A DNA stretch of 61,151 nucleotides from Planctomycetota bacterium. Lineage in GTDB: Bacteria; Planctomycetota; Planctomycetia; Pirellulales; UBA1268. The stretch is taken from assembly GCA_016872555.1 (NCBI GenBank), contig VGZO01000026.1, positions 1 to 61,151 of the forward strand, read 5' to 3'. The translations under genes and the position numbers were made by a program. Each line of letters starts with the position of its first letter. Position 1 is the stretch's first letter. The notes beneath the pieces are model-generated. The model had not been told where the DNA came from. It saw only the letters and a program-made list of their open reading frames with translations, and searched no databases. This document shows, in pieces, positions 1 through 8,412 of this stretch.

Positions 1-928
1 CGGGCCCCGAGGCGACGGCGTGGGCCAGCGTCCGCGCGGCGTCGCCCTGCCAGCAGGGCAGCGCGCCTGTGAGCAGCGCGTGGAGCAGGCAACCGAGGGC
101 GTAGACATCGGAGCGCGTCGTCGCCGGTGCACCGCGCGCGATCTCCGGCGCGACGAAGCTCGCCCGGCCGCCGAGCCCGGCGATGGCCTCGGCCGATCCG
201 GCGTCGACGCGCGGCGGGACGACGTGCGGATCGCCGGCGAGCGGGAACTGGAGGAGCCGCACCGGACCGGCGTGCGCGGCGGCGCCGACCGGCGATGGCT
301 CACGGTAGACCGCGTCGAGCGAGATCCCCCCGTGCACGCAGCCGAGCCGGTGGAGCCAGGCCACGCCGCGCGCCACCGCGAGCACGACCGCCGACGCTTC
401 CTCGGGGGCGAGCGCGCCGCGGGTGGCGAGCTCGGCCGCCAGTGGCACGCCGCCGACCTCGTCGCAGACGATGAACCGGAGTTTGTCGGCCTTCTCCAGC
501 GCCCGCGGCCGGACGAGCACCGGATCGGCGGCAGCGTGCGCGGCCTTGGTGCGCTGGACGATGTCGGCCCACACCTCGGGGACGCAGCGCTTCGTCGCCA
601 GCACGACGATCGCCACCTCGCGGCCGGCGGTGTCGTGGCGGGCGCGGAAGGCGTTGGGGGCGGGGCAGTCGATGCGGTCGAGGAGCCGGTACTCGCCGAC
701 GAAGAACGGCCCGGTCTCGCCCCGCAGCAGCCGCTTTGCTTGCCAGGCCGTGACGATGCCCCGGTTGACGAGCCAGCGTGCGGCCACCTCGGCCGCCGCC
801 GTCGGCGCCGTCCCGGGCGGGAACGGGAGCCCCTCGAACTCGCGCCGCAGCGCCTGCACCCGCGCGGCGTCGGCCAGGCCCGAGGCGACCAGGGCGTCCC
901 ACAAGCCGTCGGGGGCGGTGCCACTCAT
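1..928 (-). CDS. Serine/threonine protein kinase-like protein, probable pseudokinase (C-terminus beyond window)
   Basis: Reading down from an ATG at 928 gives 309 codons that run off the left edge. Residues 50-72 ([18 protein letters not shown]) match the short N-terminal module that precedes the kinase fold in many planctomycete kinases, and EYRLLDRI at 79-86 begins the kinase domain. The fold is recognisable further on by FVAPEI (258-263) and SDVYALG (273-279). The catalytic signatures are missing: the glycine loop reads DCPAPNAF, the VAIK lysine is valine (VAIVVL, 105-110), HRD reads HGG (199-201), and DFG reads QFP (227-229). The fold call is firm. Loss of phosphotransfer is inferred from these residues, and a regulatory or scaffold role is possible. 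It diverges from the dehydrogenase gene. Confidence 0.8.
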   Translation of the reverse strand, partial: MSGTAPDGLWDALVASGLADAARVQALRREFEGLPFPPGTAPTAAAEVAARWLVNRGIVTAWQAKRLLRGETGPFFVGEYRLLDRIDCPAPNAFRARHDTAGREVAIVVLATKRCVPEVWADIVQRTKAAHAAADPVLVRPRALEKADKLRFIVCDEVGGVPLAAELATRGALAPEEASAVVLAVARGVAWLHRLGCVHGGISLDAVYREPSPVGAAAHAGPVRLLQFPLAGDPHVVPPRVDAGSAEAIAGLGGRASFVAPEIARGAPATTRSDVYALGCLLHALLTGALPCWQGDAARTLAHAVASGP

Positions 929-1104
929 GCGCGAACGGTGCTTCCCGGAGACGATGGCAACAGCCGGCGGCACCACGCCACCGCACCGGCACCGGCGGAG
1001 CGCCTGCCCCGCTCCCGCATCCTACCCGTCGGCCGAACCGCCGATCCACGGCGCGGCCCGCCGCCGCCGTGCCGACGGCCAGGCGCGTGGCCACACCCCG
1101 CCGC

Positions 1105-1134
1105 TTGTGGGGCGCACGGAGCCACCGATATACA
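1105..1134 (+). promoter_or_regulatory. Possible promoter of the Glu/Leu/Phe/Val dehydrogenase gene
   Basis: TTGTGG at 1105-1110 and TATACA at 1129-1134 are separated by 18 bases, in an otherwise GC-rich divergent gap. The next ATG is at 1172, giving a leader of roughly 30 bases. This is motif matching only. Confidence 0.35.
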
Positions 1135-1171
1135 AGGCTCCCCTGCTCCCCGTCCTCCCAGCGACCCTGCC

Positions 1172-2407
1172 ATGCGCCCCAGCGACGCCACCGCGATCTA
1201 CTTCGAGCGTGCCGCCAACGAGCTCGACCTCTCCGCGGAGATGCGCCGGCTGCTCCTCACCGCGCGGCGCGAGGTCCAGGTGCAGATCCCGGTGGAAATG
1301 GACAGCGGCGAGCTGGCGACGTTCATCGGCTACCGGGTGCAGCACAACAACGCGCGTGGCCCGATGAAGGGGGGGCTCCGCTACCACCCCCAGGTCGACC
1401 TCGACGAGGTCCGCACGCTGGCGGCGCTGATGACCTGGAAGACCGCGGTCGTCGACATCCCCTACGGCGGTGCGAAGGGGGGCGTGTCGGTCGATCCCCA
1501 GACCCTCTCGCGCCGTGAGCTCGAGCGGCTCACGCGCCGGTTCGTCGACGCGATCCACGACCTGTTCGGCCCCGACGTCGACATCCCCGCCCCCGACCTC
1601 GGCACGTCGCCGGAGGTGATGGCCTGGATCATGAACCAGTACGGCAACTACCACGGCTTCGCCCCCGCCTGCGTCACCGGCAAGCCGGTCGAATACCACG
1701 GCATCGCCGGCCGTGAGGAGGCGACCGGGCGCGGCGTCGGGGCGCTGACCACCAAGCTCCTCAGCCGGCTCGGGCGGCGCTTGCCCGGCGCCCGGATCGC
1801 GCTGCAGGGGTTCGGCAACGTCGGCTCCCACACGGCGCGGTTCCTCAAGGACGCCGAGTGCAAGATCATCGCGGTCAGCGACGCCACCGCCGGGTTCCAC
1901 CGCGCCGACGGGCTCGACGTCGGCGAGCTGGTGAAATACGCCCAGTCCCACGGCGGCCGGCTCGCCGGCTTCACCGGCGGCGACGCGCTCTCCAACGCCG
2001 AGCTGCTCGCGCTCGACTGCGACGTCCTCGTGCCGGCGGCGCTGGGGGGCGTGATCACCGCCGCCAACGCCGCCGCCGTCCGCGCCCCGGTGATCGTCGA
2101 AGGGGCCAACGCCCCGGTCGATCCCGAGGCCGACGCGATCCTCGCCGAGCGCGGTGTGATCGTGCTCCCCGACATCCTCGCCAACGCCGGCGGCGTGACG
2201 GCGAGCTGGTTCGAGTGGGTGCAAAACCGCCAGCATTACCAGTGGGGCATCCACCGCGTCCGCCAGGAGCTCGACCGGATCCTCGGCGAGGCGTTCGAGC
2301 AGGTCTGGCAACTGTCGACGTCGCGGAAGGTCACGCTCCGCACCGCCGCCTACATGGTGGGCGTCGGCCGCGTCGCCCGGGCGACCGTTCTCGGTGGCAT
2401 CGCCTGA
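1172..2407 (+). CDS. Glu/Leu/Phe/Val dehydrogenase (NAD(P)-dependent)
   Basis: The 411-aa protein catalyses oxidative deamination of an amino acid to a 2-oxo acid and ammonia, most likely glutamate/2-oxoglutarate. The dimerisation half carries [10 protein letters not shown] (lysine 66), a second lysine at 90, and YGGAKGGV with the catalytic lysine at 102. The Rossmann half carries GFGNVG near residue 213. Length fits the family (about 410-450 aa). The open frame extends upstream to position 20, but that part overlaps the opposite-strand kinase and has no family similarity, so the start is placed at [10 protein letters not shown]. No clear ribosome binding site precedes it. Specificity among Glu, Leu, Phe and Val cannot be decided here. 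Confidence 0.9.
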   Translation: MRPSDATAIYFERAANELDLSAEMRRLLLTARREVQVQIPVEMDSGELATFIGYRVQHNNARGPMKGGLRYHPQVDLDEVRTLAALMTWKTAVVDIPYGGAKGGVSVDPQTLSRRELERLTRRFVDAIHDLFGPDVDIPAPDLGTSPEVMAWIMNQYGNYHGFAPACVTGKPVEYHGIAGREEATGRGVGALTTKLLSRLGRRLPGARIALQGFGNVGSHTARFLKDAECKIIAVSDATAGFHRADGLDVGELVKYAQSHGGRLAGFTGGDALSNAELLALDCDVLVPAALGGVITAANAAAVRAPVIVEGANAPVDPEADAILAERGVIVLPDILANAGGVTASWFEWVQNRQHYQWGIHRVRQELDRILGEAFEQVWQLSTSRKVTLRTAAYMVGVGRVARATVLGGIA

Positions 2408-2413
2408 CGGCGC

Positions 2414-4003
2414 TCACGCCCCGCGGACAAGCCACTGCCACAGCTCGACCAGCCGCGGCGGCTGCCCGGTGCGGAGGATGCCGGTGGCGAAGATCCGGCC
2501 GGCGAGACAGAGCGTCACCGCCACCGCCGCCAGCAGGAGGAGGGTCGTGCCGACGATCTCCCATGGCGGCGGCGAGGCCGCGGCCCGGTTCATCATCACG
2601 AACGGCGTGTAGATCGGGATCCACGACATCACCCGCGCCAGCGTGCCGTTGGGATCCTTGGGGATGAACATCATCGTCAGCAGCGGCACGATCATCACCA
2701 GCATCACCGGCTGCATCATGTTCTGCGCCTCCTTGAGCGTGTTGCACACGCTGCCGAGCGCCAGAAACAGGCTCCCGTAGAGCAGGTAGCCGAGGATGAA
2801 GTAGCCGACGAACGCCGGCAGCAGCCCGGAGCGTGTCACCACGTCGAGGAGGCTCCGCGCCTGCTCCGCCTGCGGGCCGGCGTTCCACCACAGCATCCCG
2901 ACCATTCCGGCGATCCACGCCAGGATCATCGTCAGCCCGACCGCGGCGATCCCCAGGAGCTTGCCGAACATCAGCTCGCCGGGCGTGACGCTCGACAGCA
3001 GCACCTCGACGAGGCGGTTCGACTTCTCCTCGATCGTGTTGTTGAGCAGCAGCGAGGCGACGGCGAAGATCGACGTCCACAGGAGGTACACGAACCCCAC
3101 CGGCGCCCACTGGCGGAGCTGGTCGGCGAGGCTCACCTGCTCGCGGCCGCTCGCCTTCCGCGGATCGAGTTTGACCACCGGCACGCTCGTCCGCTGGACC
3201 GCCTGGACGGCCGCGGCATCCATCCCCTTGGCGACATACTCGGCGCGCCGCTGCTGGTCGTTGATCGCGCGCTCGATCTCGGTCCGCAGGTCGGTGTCGG
3301 CGAGGTTGGCCGCCCAATACTGCACGCTCTCCCCCGGCTCCGGCACGCGCGGCACCCCGCCGGGGCGGCTGACGTGGTCGGCGATGTCCTCGGGCACGAT
3401 CACCGCCGCAAACAGGTCGGTCGGCCGGCCGTCGATCTCCACCTTCTGCTCACCACGGAGCCAGGGGCGCAAGGCGTCGGCGACGGCCGCCGGCCCCGCC
3501 TCGGGGTCGATCCCCGCCGGCAGGTCGACGCGCACGAACAGCTTCCGCGGCTGGACGAACGGCGGCGCGTCGGGGGCGATCAGGCCGTTGACCTTGGCCA
3601 TCGCCACGGCGAGTCCCCCGGCGTTGACAAACGCCTCGAGCGCCGCAGGGTTGGTGTCGGAAAACTCCTGAAGCACCTTCTCGACGTCGACGGCCGGCGT
3701 CGCCTCGAGGTCGGCGGCGGGCACCGTCTTGCCGCGCACGGCATGGCGCGAGAAGTACTCGCCGAACGCCTTGAGCACCTCGCGCTGGTGGAGCCGCTCG
3801 ACGGCGGCGTCGATCGCGTCGCCGTAGACATCGGCCGGGTCGACGACGACGAAGGCGCGCGAGGGCGTGCTCGATTCGAGGAGGCGCTGCGCCGAGAACC
3901 CGAGGACGAGCAAGAGCGGGACCATCGCGATCCCGAGCCAAAACCCCTTGGTATGGACGTTCTCGGCGAATTCGCGGCAGGCGACGAGCCAGGCGTTTCT
4001 CAT
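2414..4003 (-). CDS. ABC transporter permease, ABC-2/NatB type
   Basis: 529 aa. One membrane segment lies near residues 20-40. It is followed by a large soluble region of about 270 residues, and then a cluster of hydrophobic helices from about residue 315 to 515. This is the layout of NatB-like (COG1668) ABC-2 permeases, in which the large loop lies outside the cytoplasmic membrane. The start codon overlaps the stop of the upstream ATPase gene by 4 bases, so the two are translationally coupled. The exported substrate is unknown; sodium or a small molecule is only a family-based guess. It ends 6 bases from the convergent dehydrogenase gene. Confidence 0.85.
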   Translation of the reverse strand: MRNAWLVACREFAENVHTKGFWLGIAMVPLLLVLGFSAQRLLESSTPSRAFVVVDPADVYGDAIDAAVERLHQREVLKAFGEYFSRHAVRGKTVPAADLEATPAVDVEKVLQEFSDTNPAALEAFVNAGGLAVAMAKVNGLIAPDAPPFVQPRKLFVRVDLPAGIDPEAGPAAVADALRPWLRGEQKVEIDGRPTDLFAAVIVPEDIADHVSRPGGVPRVPEPGESVQYWAANLADTDLRTEIERAINDQQRRAEYVAKGMDAAAVQAVQRTSVPVVKLDPRKASGREQVSLADQLRQWAPVGFVYLLWTSIFAVASLLLNNTIEEKSNRLVEVLLSSVTPGELMFGKLLGIAAVGLTMILAWIAGMVGMLWWNAGPQAEQARSLLDVVTRSGLLPAFVGYFILGYLLYGSLFLALGSVCNTLKEAQNMMQPVMLVMIVPLLTMMFIPKDPNGTLARVMSWIPIYTPFVMMNRAAASPPPWEIVGTTLLLLAAVAVTLCLAGRIFATGILRTGQPPRLVELWQWLVRGA

Positions 4004-4935
4004 GCCACTTCCTCCGCGGCCTGTTCAGCCCCCACCAAGCGCAGGAACACGTCGCGGAGCGTCGGCTCGCTGCGATCGAAGCCCACCAGCGGGATGCCGT
4101 CGCGGAAGCAGGCGGCGAGGATCGCGTCGGCGTCGCCATCGTCGGCGAGCGTGACCTCGTGGCGGTCGCCGCCGAGCGCCGTCAGCCCGGTGACGCCGGG
4201 CATGCCGCGGAGCCGCCCGGGGTCGACGGGGGTGCGGATCACGATCCGCCGCGGGATCGTCCGCCGCGCCTCGGCGACGGTGCCGTCGAACACCGCCCGG
4301 CCGCGGGCGATGAGCACCAGCCGATCGCAGAGCCGCTCGGCGTGTTCCATGATGTGGGTCGAAAAGACGATCGTCGTCCCCTCGCGCTTGAGGTCCTCGA
4401 TGAGGTCTTCGAGGACCTGCTGGTTGACCGGGTCGAGGCCGGAAAACGGCTCGTCGAGGATCACGAATTCGGGGTGGTGGGCGATCGACGCCAGCACCTG
4501 GACCTTCTGCCCCATCCCCTTGGAGAGCGCCTCGCACTTTCGCGTGGCGAATTCGCCGAGGCCGTACTTGTCGAGCAGTTCGAGGGCGCGCTTCCGGGCC
4601 GCGGCCGAGGGCATCCCCTTGAGCGAGGCGAAGTAGGCGATGATGTCGCAGGCGCGCATCTTCTTGTAGAGCCCCTTCTCTTCCGGCAGGTAACCGATCC
4701 GGTCGCGGACCAGGAGCGCCGACGGCTGACCGAGGACCGTCACGCGGCCGGCGGTCGGCTGGTAGATCGACAGCGCCATCCGGATCGTGGTCGTCTTCCC
4801 GGCGCCGTTGGGGCCGAGGAAGCCGTACACGCTCCCCCGGGGCACGGAGAGGGAGACGTCGTGGACGGCGGTAAACGCGCCGAACGACTTCTTCAGCCCG
4901 TCGAGGACGAGGACGGGTTGCGACGACTGCGACAC
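4000..4935 (-). CDS. ABC transporter ATP-binding protein, NatA type
   Basis: 311 aa. The Walker A motif GPNGAGKTTT lies near residue 42. An LSKGM signature stands in for LSGGQ, which is common in the COG4152 subgroup, and Walker B is VILDEPFSGLD. Beyond residue 220 is the usual C-terminal extension of exporters of this class. It energises the permease encoded immediately downstream. A TATAAC hexamer on the minus strand (4962-4967), about 27 bases before the start, could be a -10 box, but no convincing -35 was found. Confidence 0.9.
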   Translation of the reverse strand: MSQSSQPVLVLDGLKKSFGAFTAVHDVSLSVPRGSVYGFLGPNGAGKTTTIRMALSIYQPTAGRVTVLGQPSALLVRDRIGYLPEEKGLYKKMRACDIIAYFASLKGMPSAAARKRALELLDKYGLGEFATRKCEALSKGMGQKVQVLASIAHHPEFVILDEPFSGLDPVNQQVLEDLIEDLKREGTTIVFSTHIMEHAERLCDRLVLIARGRAVFDGTVAEARRTIPRRIVIRTPVDPGRLRGMPGVTGLTALGGDRHEVTLADDGDADAILAACFRDGIPLVGFDRSEPTLRDVFLRLVGAEQAAEEVA

Positions 4936-5088
4936 GCGCGTGGCTCCGGTGGGGGGCCTCCGTTATAGGCCCTCGCCGCACGGCGTCCCACGCCCGGGCG
5001 TGGAGGCCGCTTCGGCCGCCTCGATCGCCGTGTAACGGCCGGACTACACTCACGCTCCGACGGCCCCCCGCGCGACGAGGAGACGCCC

Positions 5089-5472
5089 ATGCTGATCTAC
5101 GGTACGGCCCTGCTCGGCGGCTGCCTGCTCGGCGGCCGGTTGGCCGGGGCGTGGCTCGCGCGGCAGGTCGGTGTCGCCGGCGACGTCGGCGGCGTCGGGA
5201 TCGCGATGCTCCTGCTCGTCGCCACCACCGCCCTGCTCCGCCGGTCCGGCCGGCTCGACGCCCAGACGACGACGGGAATCGGCTACTGGGGCGGCATCTA
5301 CATCCCGATCGTCGTCGCCATGGCGGCCACGCTCGACGTCCGCGCTGCGCTCGGCGGCGGAGTCGTGGCGGCCGTCGCGGCCGGGGCGGTCGTGGCGGCG
5401 GCGTTTTGCCTCGTGCCGGTGATCGTGCGGATCGGCGGACGGTTGCCGGGCCGCGACGGGGAGACCGCATGA
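5089..5472 (+). CDS. madL: Malonate transporter subunit MadL
   Basis: 127 aa, strongly hydrophobic, with about four membrane segments and the GIGYWGGIYIPIVVAMAA stretch typical of MadL. In Malonomonas, MadL and MadM together form a sodium-dependent malonate importer. The start follows a good Shine-Dalgarno (GAGGAG, about 6 bases upstream). The stop overlaps the madM start by 4 bases. Its place ahead of madM and a malonyl-CoA synthetase supports a role in malonate uptake. Confidence 0.85.
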   Translation: MLIYGTALLGGCLLGGRLAGAWLARQVGVAGDVGGVGIAMLLLVATTALLRRSGRLDAQTTTGIGYWGGIYIPIVVAMAATLDVRAALGGGVVAAVAAGAVVAAAFCLVPVIVRIGGRLPGRDGETA

Positions 5473-6251
5473 CGCTCGATCCGGCCGCCTTCAAGCCGCT
5501 CACCGACGTCCTCGCCGCCGAAGGGCTGGTCACGGCGCTAGTGCTCGTGGGGATGATCACGTGGGGCGCGGAAGCGGTCGCCCGCCACCTGCTCCGCGGC
5601 CGCGTGCCGGGATCGGTGGTCGCGATCCTCGCCGGGCTGGCGCTGGCCTGGTGGGGAGGAACCGTGAGCGGCGGCACGCGCGGTGCCGCCGGGATCCCCT
5701 GGCTCGCCGGGCTCGGGCTGCTCGGCGGCGCCACGCTCCGCGACCTGGCGATCGTGGCCACGGCGTTCGGCATCCGCCCGGCCGAGTTGGCAGGCGCCGG
5801 GGCGGCAGGAGTCGTCGGTCTGATCACGGGCCTCGTCGTCGCGTTCGCCCTCGGCGGCGTGAGCGCCTATGCCTGCGGCTACCGCGATCCGGTGGCGGTG
5901 ACGACGATCGCCGCCGGAGCGGCTACCTACATCGTCGGCCCCGTCACCGGCTCGGCGCTCGGCGCGGGGGCCGACGTGATCGCCGTGGCGTTCGCCGCCG
6001 GCGTCATCAAGGCGATCCTCGTGATGCTCCTCACGCCCCTCGTCGCCCGGTCGATCGGCCTCGACAACCCCCGCGCCGCCGCGGTGTACGGCGGACTGAT
6101 GGGCACCAACAGCGGCGTCGTCGGCGGCTTGGCCGCGACCGATCCGGCACTCGTGCCGTATGGCGCGCTGACGGCGACGTTTTACACGGGGCTCGGCTGC
6201 CTCGTCGGGCCGTCGATCGTCCATGGCGTCGTGCGCCTCCTCCTCGGATGA
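5469..6251 (+). CDS. madM: Malonate transporter subunit MadM
   Basis: 260 aa with eight or more hydrophobic segments. The start at 5469 overlaps the madL stop. Family-typical stretches include YGGLMGTNSGVVGGLAATD near the C-terminus and the conserved glycine-rich helices. It is the larger subunit of the malonate:Na+ symporter. The next gene begins 43 bases downstream and encodes the enzyme that would activate imported malonate. Confidence 0.88.
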   Translation: MTLDPAAFKPLTDVLAAEGLVTALVLVGMITWGAEAVARHLLRGRVPGSVVAILAGLALAWWGGTVSGGTRGAAGIPWLAGLGLLGGATLRDLAIVATAFGIRPAELAGAGAAGVVGLITGLVVAFALGGVSAYACGYRDPVAVTTIAAGAATYIVGPVTGSALGAGADVIAVAFAAGVIKAILVMLLTPLVARSIGLDNPRAAAVYGGLMGTNSGVVGGLAATDPALVPYGALTATFYTGLGCLVGPSIVHGVVRLLLG

Positions 6252-6294
6252 GCCGACGCGCGGTCAGACCGACGGATTTCCACGAGTGACTGCC

Positions 6295-7872
6295 ATGCTT
6301 CCGATCATCGACCGGGTGGCTCGACATGGCTCAGCCGTCGCCGTCCGCGACGGATTGGGCTCAGCCGTCGCCGTCCGCGACGGATTGGGCTCAGCCGTCG
6401 CCGTCCGCGACGGATTGGGCTCAGCCGTCGCCGTCCGCGACGGGATGGGCACGACGACCTACACCTCGCTTCTCGACCGCTCGGCGGCGCTGGCAGCGGC
6501 GCTGCTCGGTGGCCGTGGCGATCTCGCGGGCGAACGCATCGGGATCCTCGTCGAACCCGACGCGGCGTTCGTGGCGGCGCTGTGGGGTGTGTGGCGGGCC
6601 GGCGGGATCGCCGTGCCGCTGTCGCTCCATGCCACGGCCGACGAATTGGCCCATGTCGTCGCCGATGCCGGGATCGGCACCGCGCTCGCCGACGACCACC
6701 TCGCCGCCAGCCGCCAAGACGTTTTCGCACGCCGCGGAATGCGACTGCTCGATCCGCGCCGGGCCGCCGCGCCGGCCACGCCCCTCCCCGACGTCGACCC
6801 CACGCGCCCCGGTCTGATGCTGTTCACCAGCGGCACGACCGCGCGCCCCAAGGGGGTGGTGACCACTCACCGCTGCATCCAGGCCCAGATCGAATCGCTC
6901 GTCGCGGCGTGGCGCTGGAGCAGTGCCGATCGGATTCCCCTGTTCCTGCCGCTGCACCATGTCCACGGGCTGATCAACGTCGTGTCGTGCGCGGCGTGGG
7001 CCGGGGCGACGGTCACGGCACTGGGGAAATTCGACCCCGCGGAGGTATCGGCCGCGGTCGCCGCCGACGAGTTCACGCTGTTCATGGCGGTGCCGACGAT
7101 CTTCGTCCGCCTGCTCGAGGCGCTCGACGGCCTCGCGGCTCCCGACCGGGCGCGTGTCGCGGCGGGATTCGGCCGGCTGCGGCTGGTCGTGTCGGGATCG
7201 GCGGCGCTGCCGGCCAGCGTGTTCGAGCGCTTCGCCACGATCACCGGGCAGCGGATCCTCGAGCGCTACGGGATGACCGAGATCGGGATGGCGCTGTCCA
7301 ATCCCTACGACGGCCCGCGCCGCCCCGGCCATGTCGGCGGGCCGCTTCCCGGCGTCGCCGTGCGGCTGTGGAGCGACGCTTCCCGCGGCGCACCGCCGCC
7401 AGGCGAACCGGGCGAAATCCAGGTCCGCGGCGACACGGTCTTCGCCGGCTACTGGGGGCAGCCGGAGGCGACGGCGGCGGCGTTCGTCGACGGCTGGTTT
7501 CGGACCGGCGACGTGGCGGTGATCGAGGAGGGGTCGTACCGGATCCTCGGCCGGTCGAGCGTCGACATCATCAAGAGCGGCGGCTACAAGCTCTCGGCGC
7601 TGGAGATCGAGGCGGCACTGCTCGACTGCCCGGCGATCGCCGACTGCGCGGTCGTCGGCCTCCCCGACGACACCTGGGGGGAGACGGTGGCCGCCGCGGT
7701 CGTGCTCCGCGCTGGCACGGAACTGTCGCTCGAGGCAGTTCGCGACTGGGCCCGCCAGCGCCTGTCTCCCTACAAGCTGCCGCGTGCGCTCGTCTGCGTG
7801 GCGGCACTCCCGCGCAACGCCATGGGGAAAGTCACCAAGCCGGCAGTTCGCGAACTGTTCGACGCCACGTGA
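6295..7872 (+). CDS. matB: Malonyl-CoA synthetase (MatB/ACSF3-type acyl-CoA synthetase)
   Basis: 525 aa, ANL superfamily: activates malonate with ATP and CoA to malonyl-CoA. Motifs: LFTSGTTARPKGVV (about 175-188, P-loop), ERYGMTEIGMAL near 322 (the arginine-containing motif of malonate-specific members), NPYDGPRRPGHVGGPLPGV as in MatB and human ACSF3, GWFRTGDVA near 399, and MGKVTK near 510 with the catalytic lysine. An ATG at 6295 (MLPIIDRV) is preferred over in-frame starts inside madM. Residues about 12-52 hold four copies of a 10-residue repeat, where relatives have one such segment. The MadLM neighbours support malonate as substrate. Confidence 0.88.
   Translation: MLPIIDRVARHGSAVAVRDGLGSAVAVRDGLGSAVAVRDGLGSAVAVRDGMGTTTYTSLLDRSAALAAALLGGRGDLAGERIGILVEPDAAFVAALWGVWRAGGIAVPLSLHATADELAHVVADAGIGTALADDHLAASRQDVFARRGMRLLDPRRAAAPATPLPDVDPTRPGLMLFTSGTTARPKGVVTTHRCIQAQIESLVAAWRWSSADRIPLFLPLHHVHGLINVVSCAAWAGATVTALGKFDPAEVSAAVAADEFTLFMAVPTIFVRLLEALDGLAAPDRARVAAGFGRLRLVVSGSAALPASVFERFATITGQRILERYGMTEIGMALSNPYDGPRRPGHVGGPLPGVAVRLWSDASRGAPPPGEPGEIQVRGDTVFAGYWGQPEATAAAFVDGWFRTGDVAVIEEGSYRILGRSSVDIIKSGGYKLSALEIEAALLDCPAIADCAVVGLPDDTWGETVAAAVVLRAGTELSLEAVRDWARQRLSPYKLPRALVCVAALPRNAMGKVTKPAVRELFDAT
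6331..6450 (+). repeat. Four-copy 30-bp in-frame tandem repeat inside matB
   Basis: Units 6331-6360, 6361-6390 and 6391-6420 are identical, and 6421-6450 differs at two bases (cggatt versus cgggat). Each unit encodes SAVAVRDGLG (last copy SAVAVRDGMG). Because the unit is a multiple of three, the reading frame is kept. Identical synonymous codons show that the expansion is recent. The four units fall at the start of the protein, where the family normally has one strand leading to a YT(Y)-like segment. Confidence 0.97.
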
Positions 7873-7890
7873 GCGCGTGACGCCACGTGA
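7861..7890. repeat. Short direct duplication at the end of matB
   Basis: GACGCCACGTGA occurs at 7861-7872, where it contains the matB stop, and again at 7879-7890, each carrying a CACGTG palindrome. It sits in the 48-base gap between two convergent genes. Its role, if any, is unknown. Confidence 0.6.
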
Positions 7891-7920
7891 CGCCGTGAGC
7901 CCAGCCAAGTGCGCAGTGCG

Positions 7921-8412
7921 TCACCGTGCAGGCGCCGGCCACAGGCCAAGGCGCCGGTAGAGATCGGCGAGCAGCCAGATCGGGCCGATGAGGAGGAACT
8001 TCACGTCGTCGAGAAACGACGGCTTCTTCCCCTCGATCGCATGGCCGATGAACTGCCCGACCCAGGCGACGACAAACACCCCCAGCGCCGCCCCCCACAG
8101 CGGCACCGGGCCGCGGGCCGCGAACATCCGGATCGCCGCCAGCGCCAGCGCCGAAAACAGCACCATCCCCACCGCCAGGCGCGGCGAGAGGCGGAGGTAA
8201 AACAGCGTCGCCAGCGCGACGACGATCACCGCCCAGTCGAGGCCGACACCTCTCAACAGGGCCGGGCAGGGAAGCGACGCGACCAGCGCCAGCACGCTGA
8301 CGGTGATCGCCGGCACGCAGACCCAGTGGAACGCCTTGTTGATCGGGTTGCGGTGGCACTCGCCATAGGCGTCGAGCCACTCGCCGACGGTGCGTCGCGC
8401 GGCCACGGTCAC
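7921..8412 (-). CDS. Mpo1-like / DUF962 (YGL010w-type) membrane protein
   Basis: 163 aa with four hydrophobic segments. Conserved DUF962 features are visible: HRNPINKAFHWVCVPA near the N-terminus and WVGQFIGHAIEGKKPS in the second half, both carrying histidines. The yeast relative Mpo1 is an iron-dependent dioxygenase for 2-hydroxy fatty acids; this function is known for yeast and is only a possibility here. A GTG at 8412 overlaps the stop of the upstream fusion gene in a GTGA arrangement. A second GTG at 8406 is possible. Confidence 0.75.
   Translation of the reverse strand: MTVAARRTVGEWLDAYGECHRNPINKAFHWVCVPAITVSVLALVASLPCPALLRGVGLDWAVIVVALATLFYLRLSPRLAVGMVLFSALALAAIRMFAARGPVPLWGAALGVFVVAWVGQFIGHAIEGKKPSFLDDVKFLLIGPIWLLADLYRRLGLWPAPAR

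Noticed and set aside
20-1171. N-terminal extension of the Glu/Leu/Phe/Val dehydrogenase
   Set aside because: It is antisense to the kinase-like gene and has arginine-rich shadow composition; the family begins at about the ATG at 1172.
6331-6450. CRISPR array
   Set aside because: The units are directly abutting with no spacers and keep the reading frame of matB.
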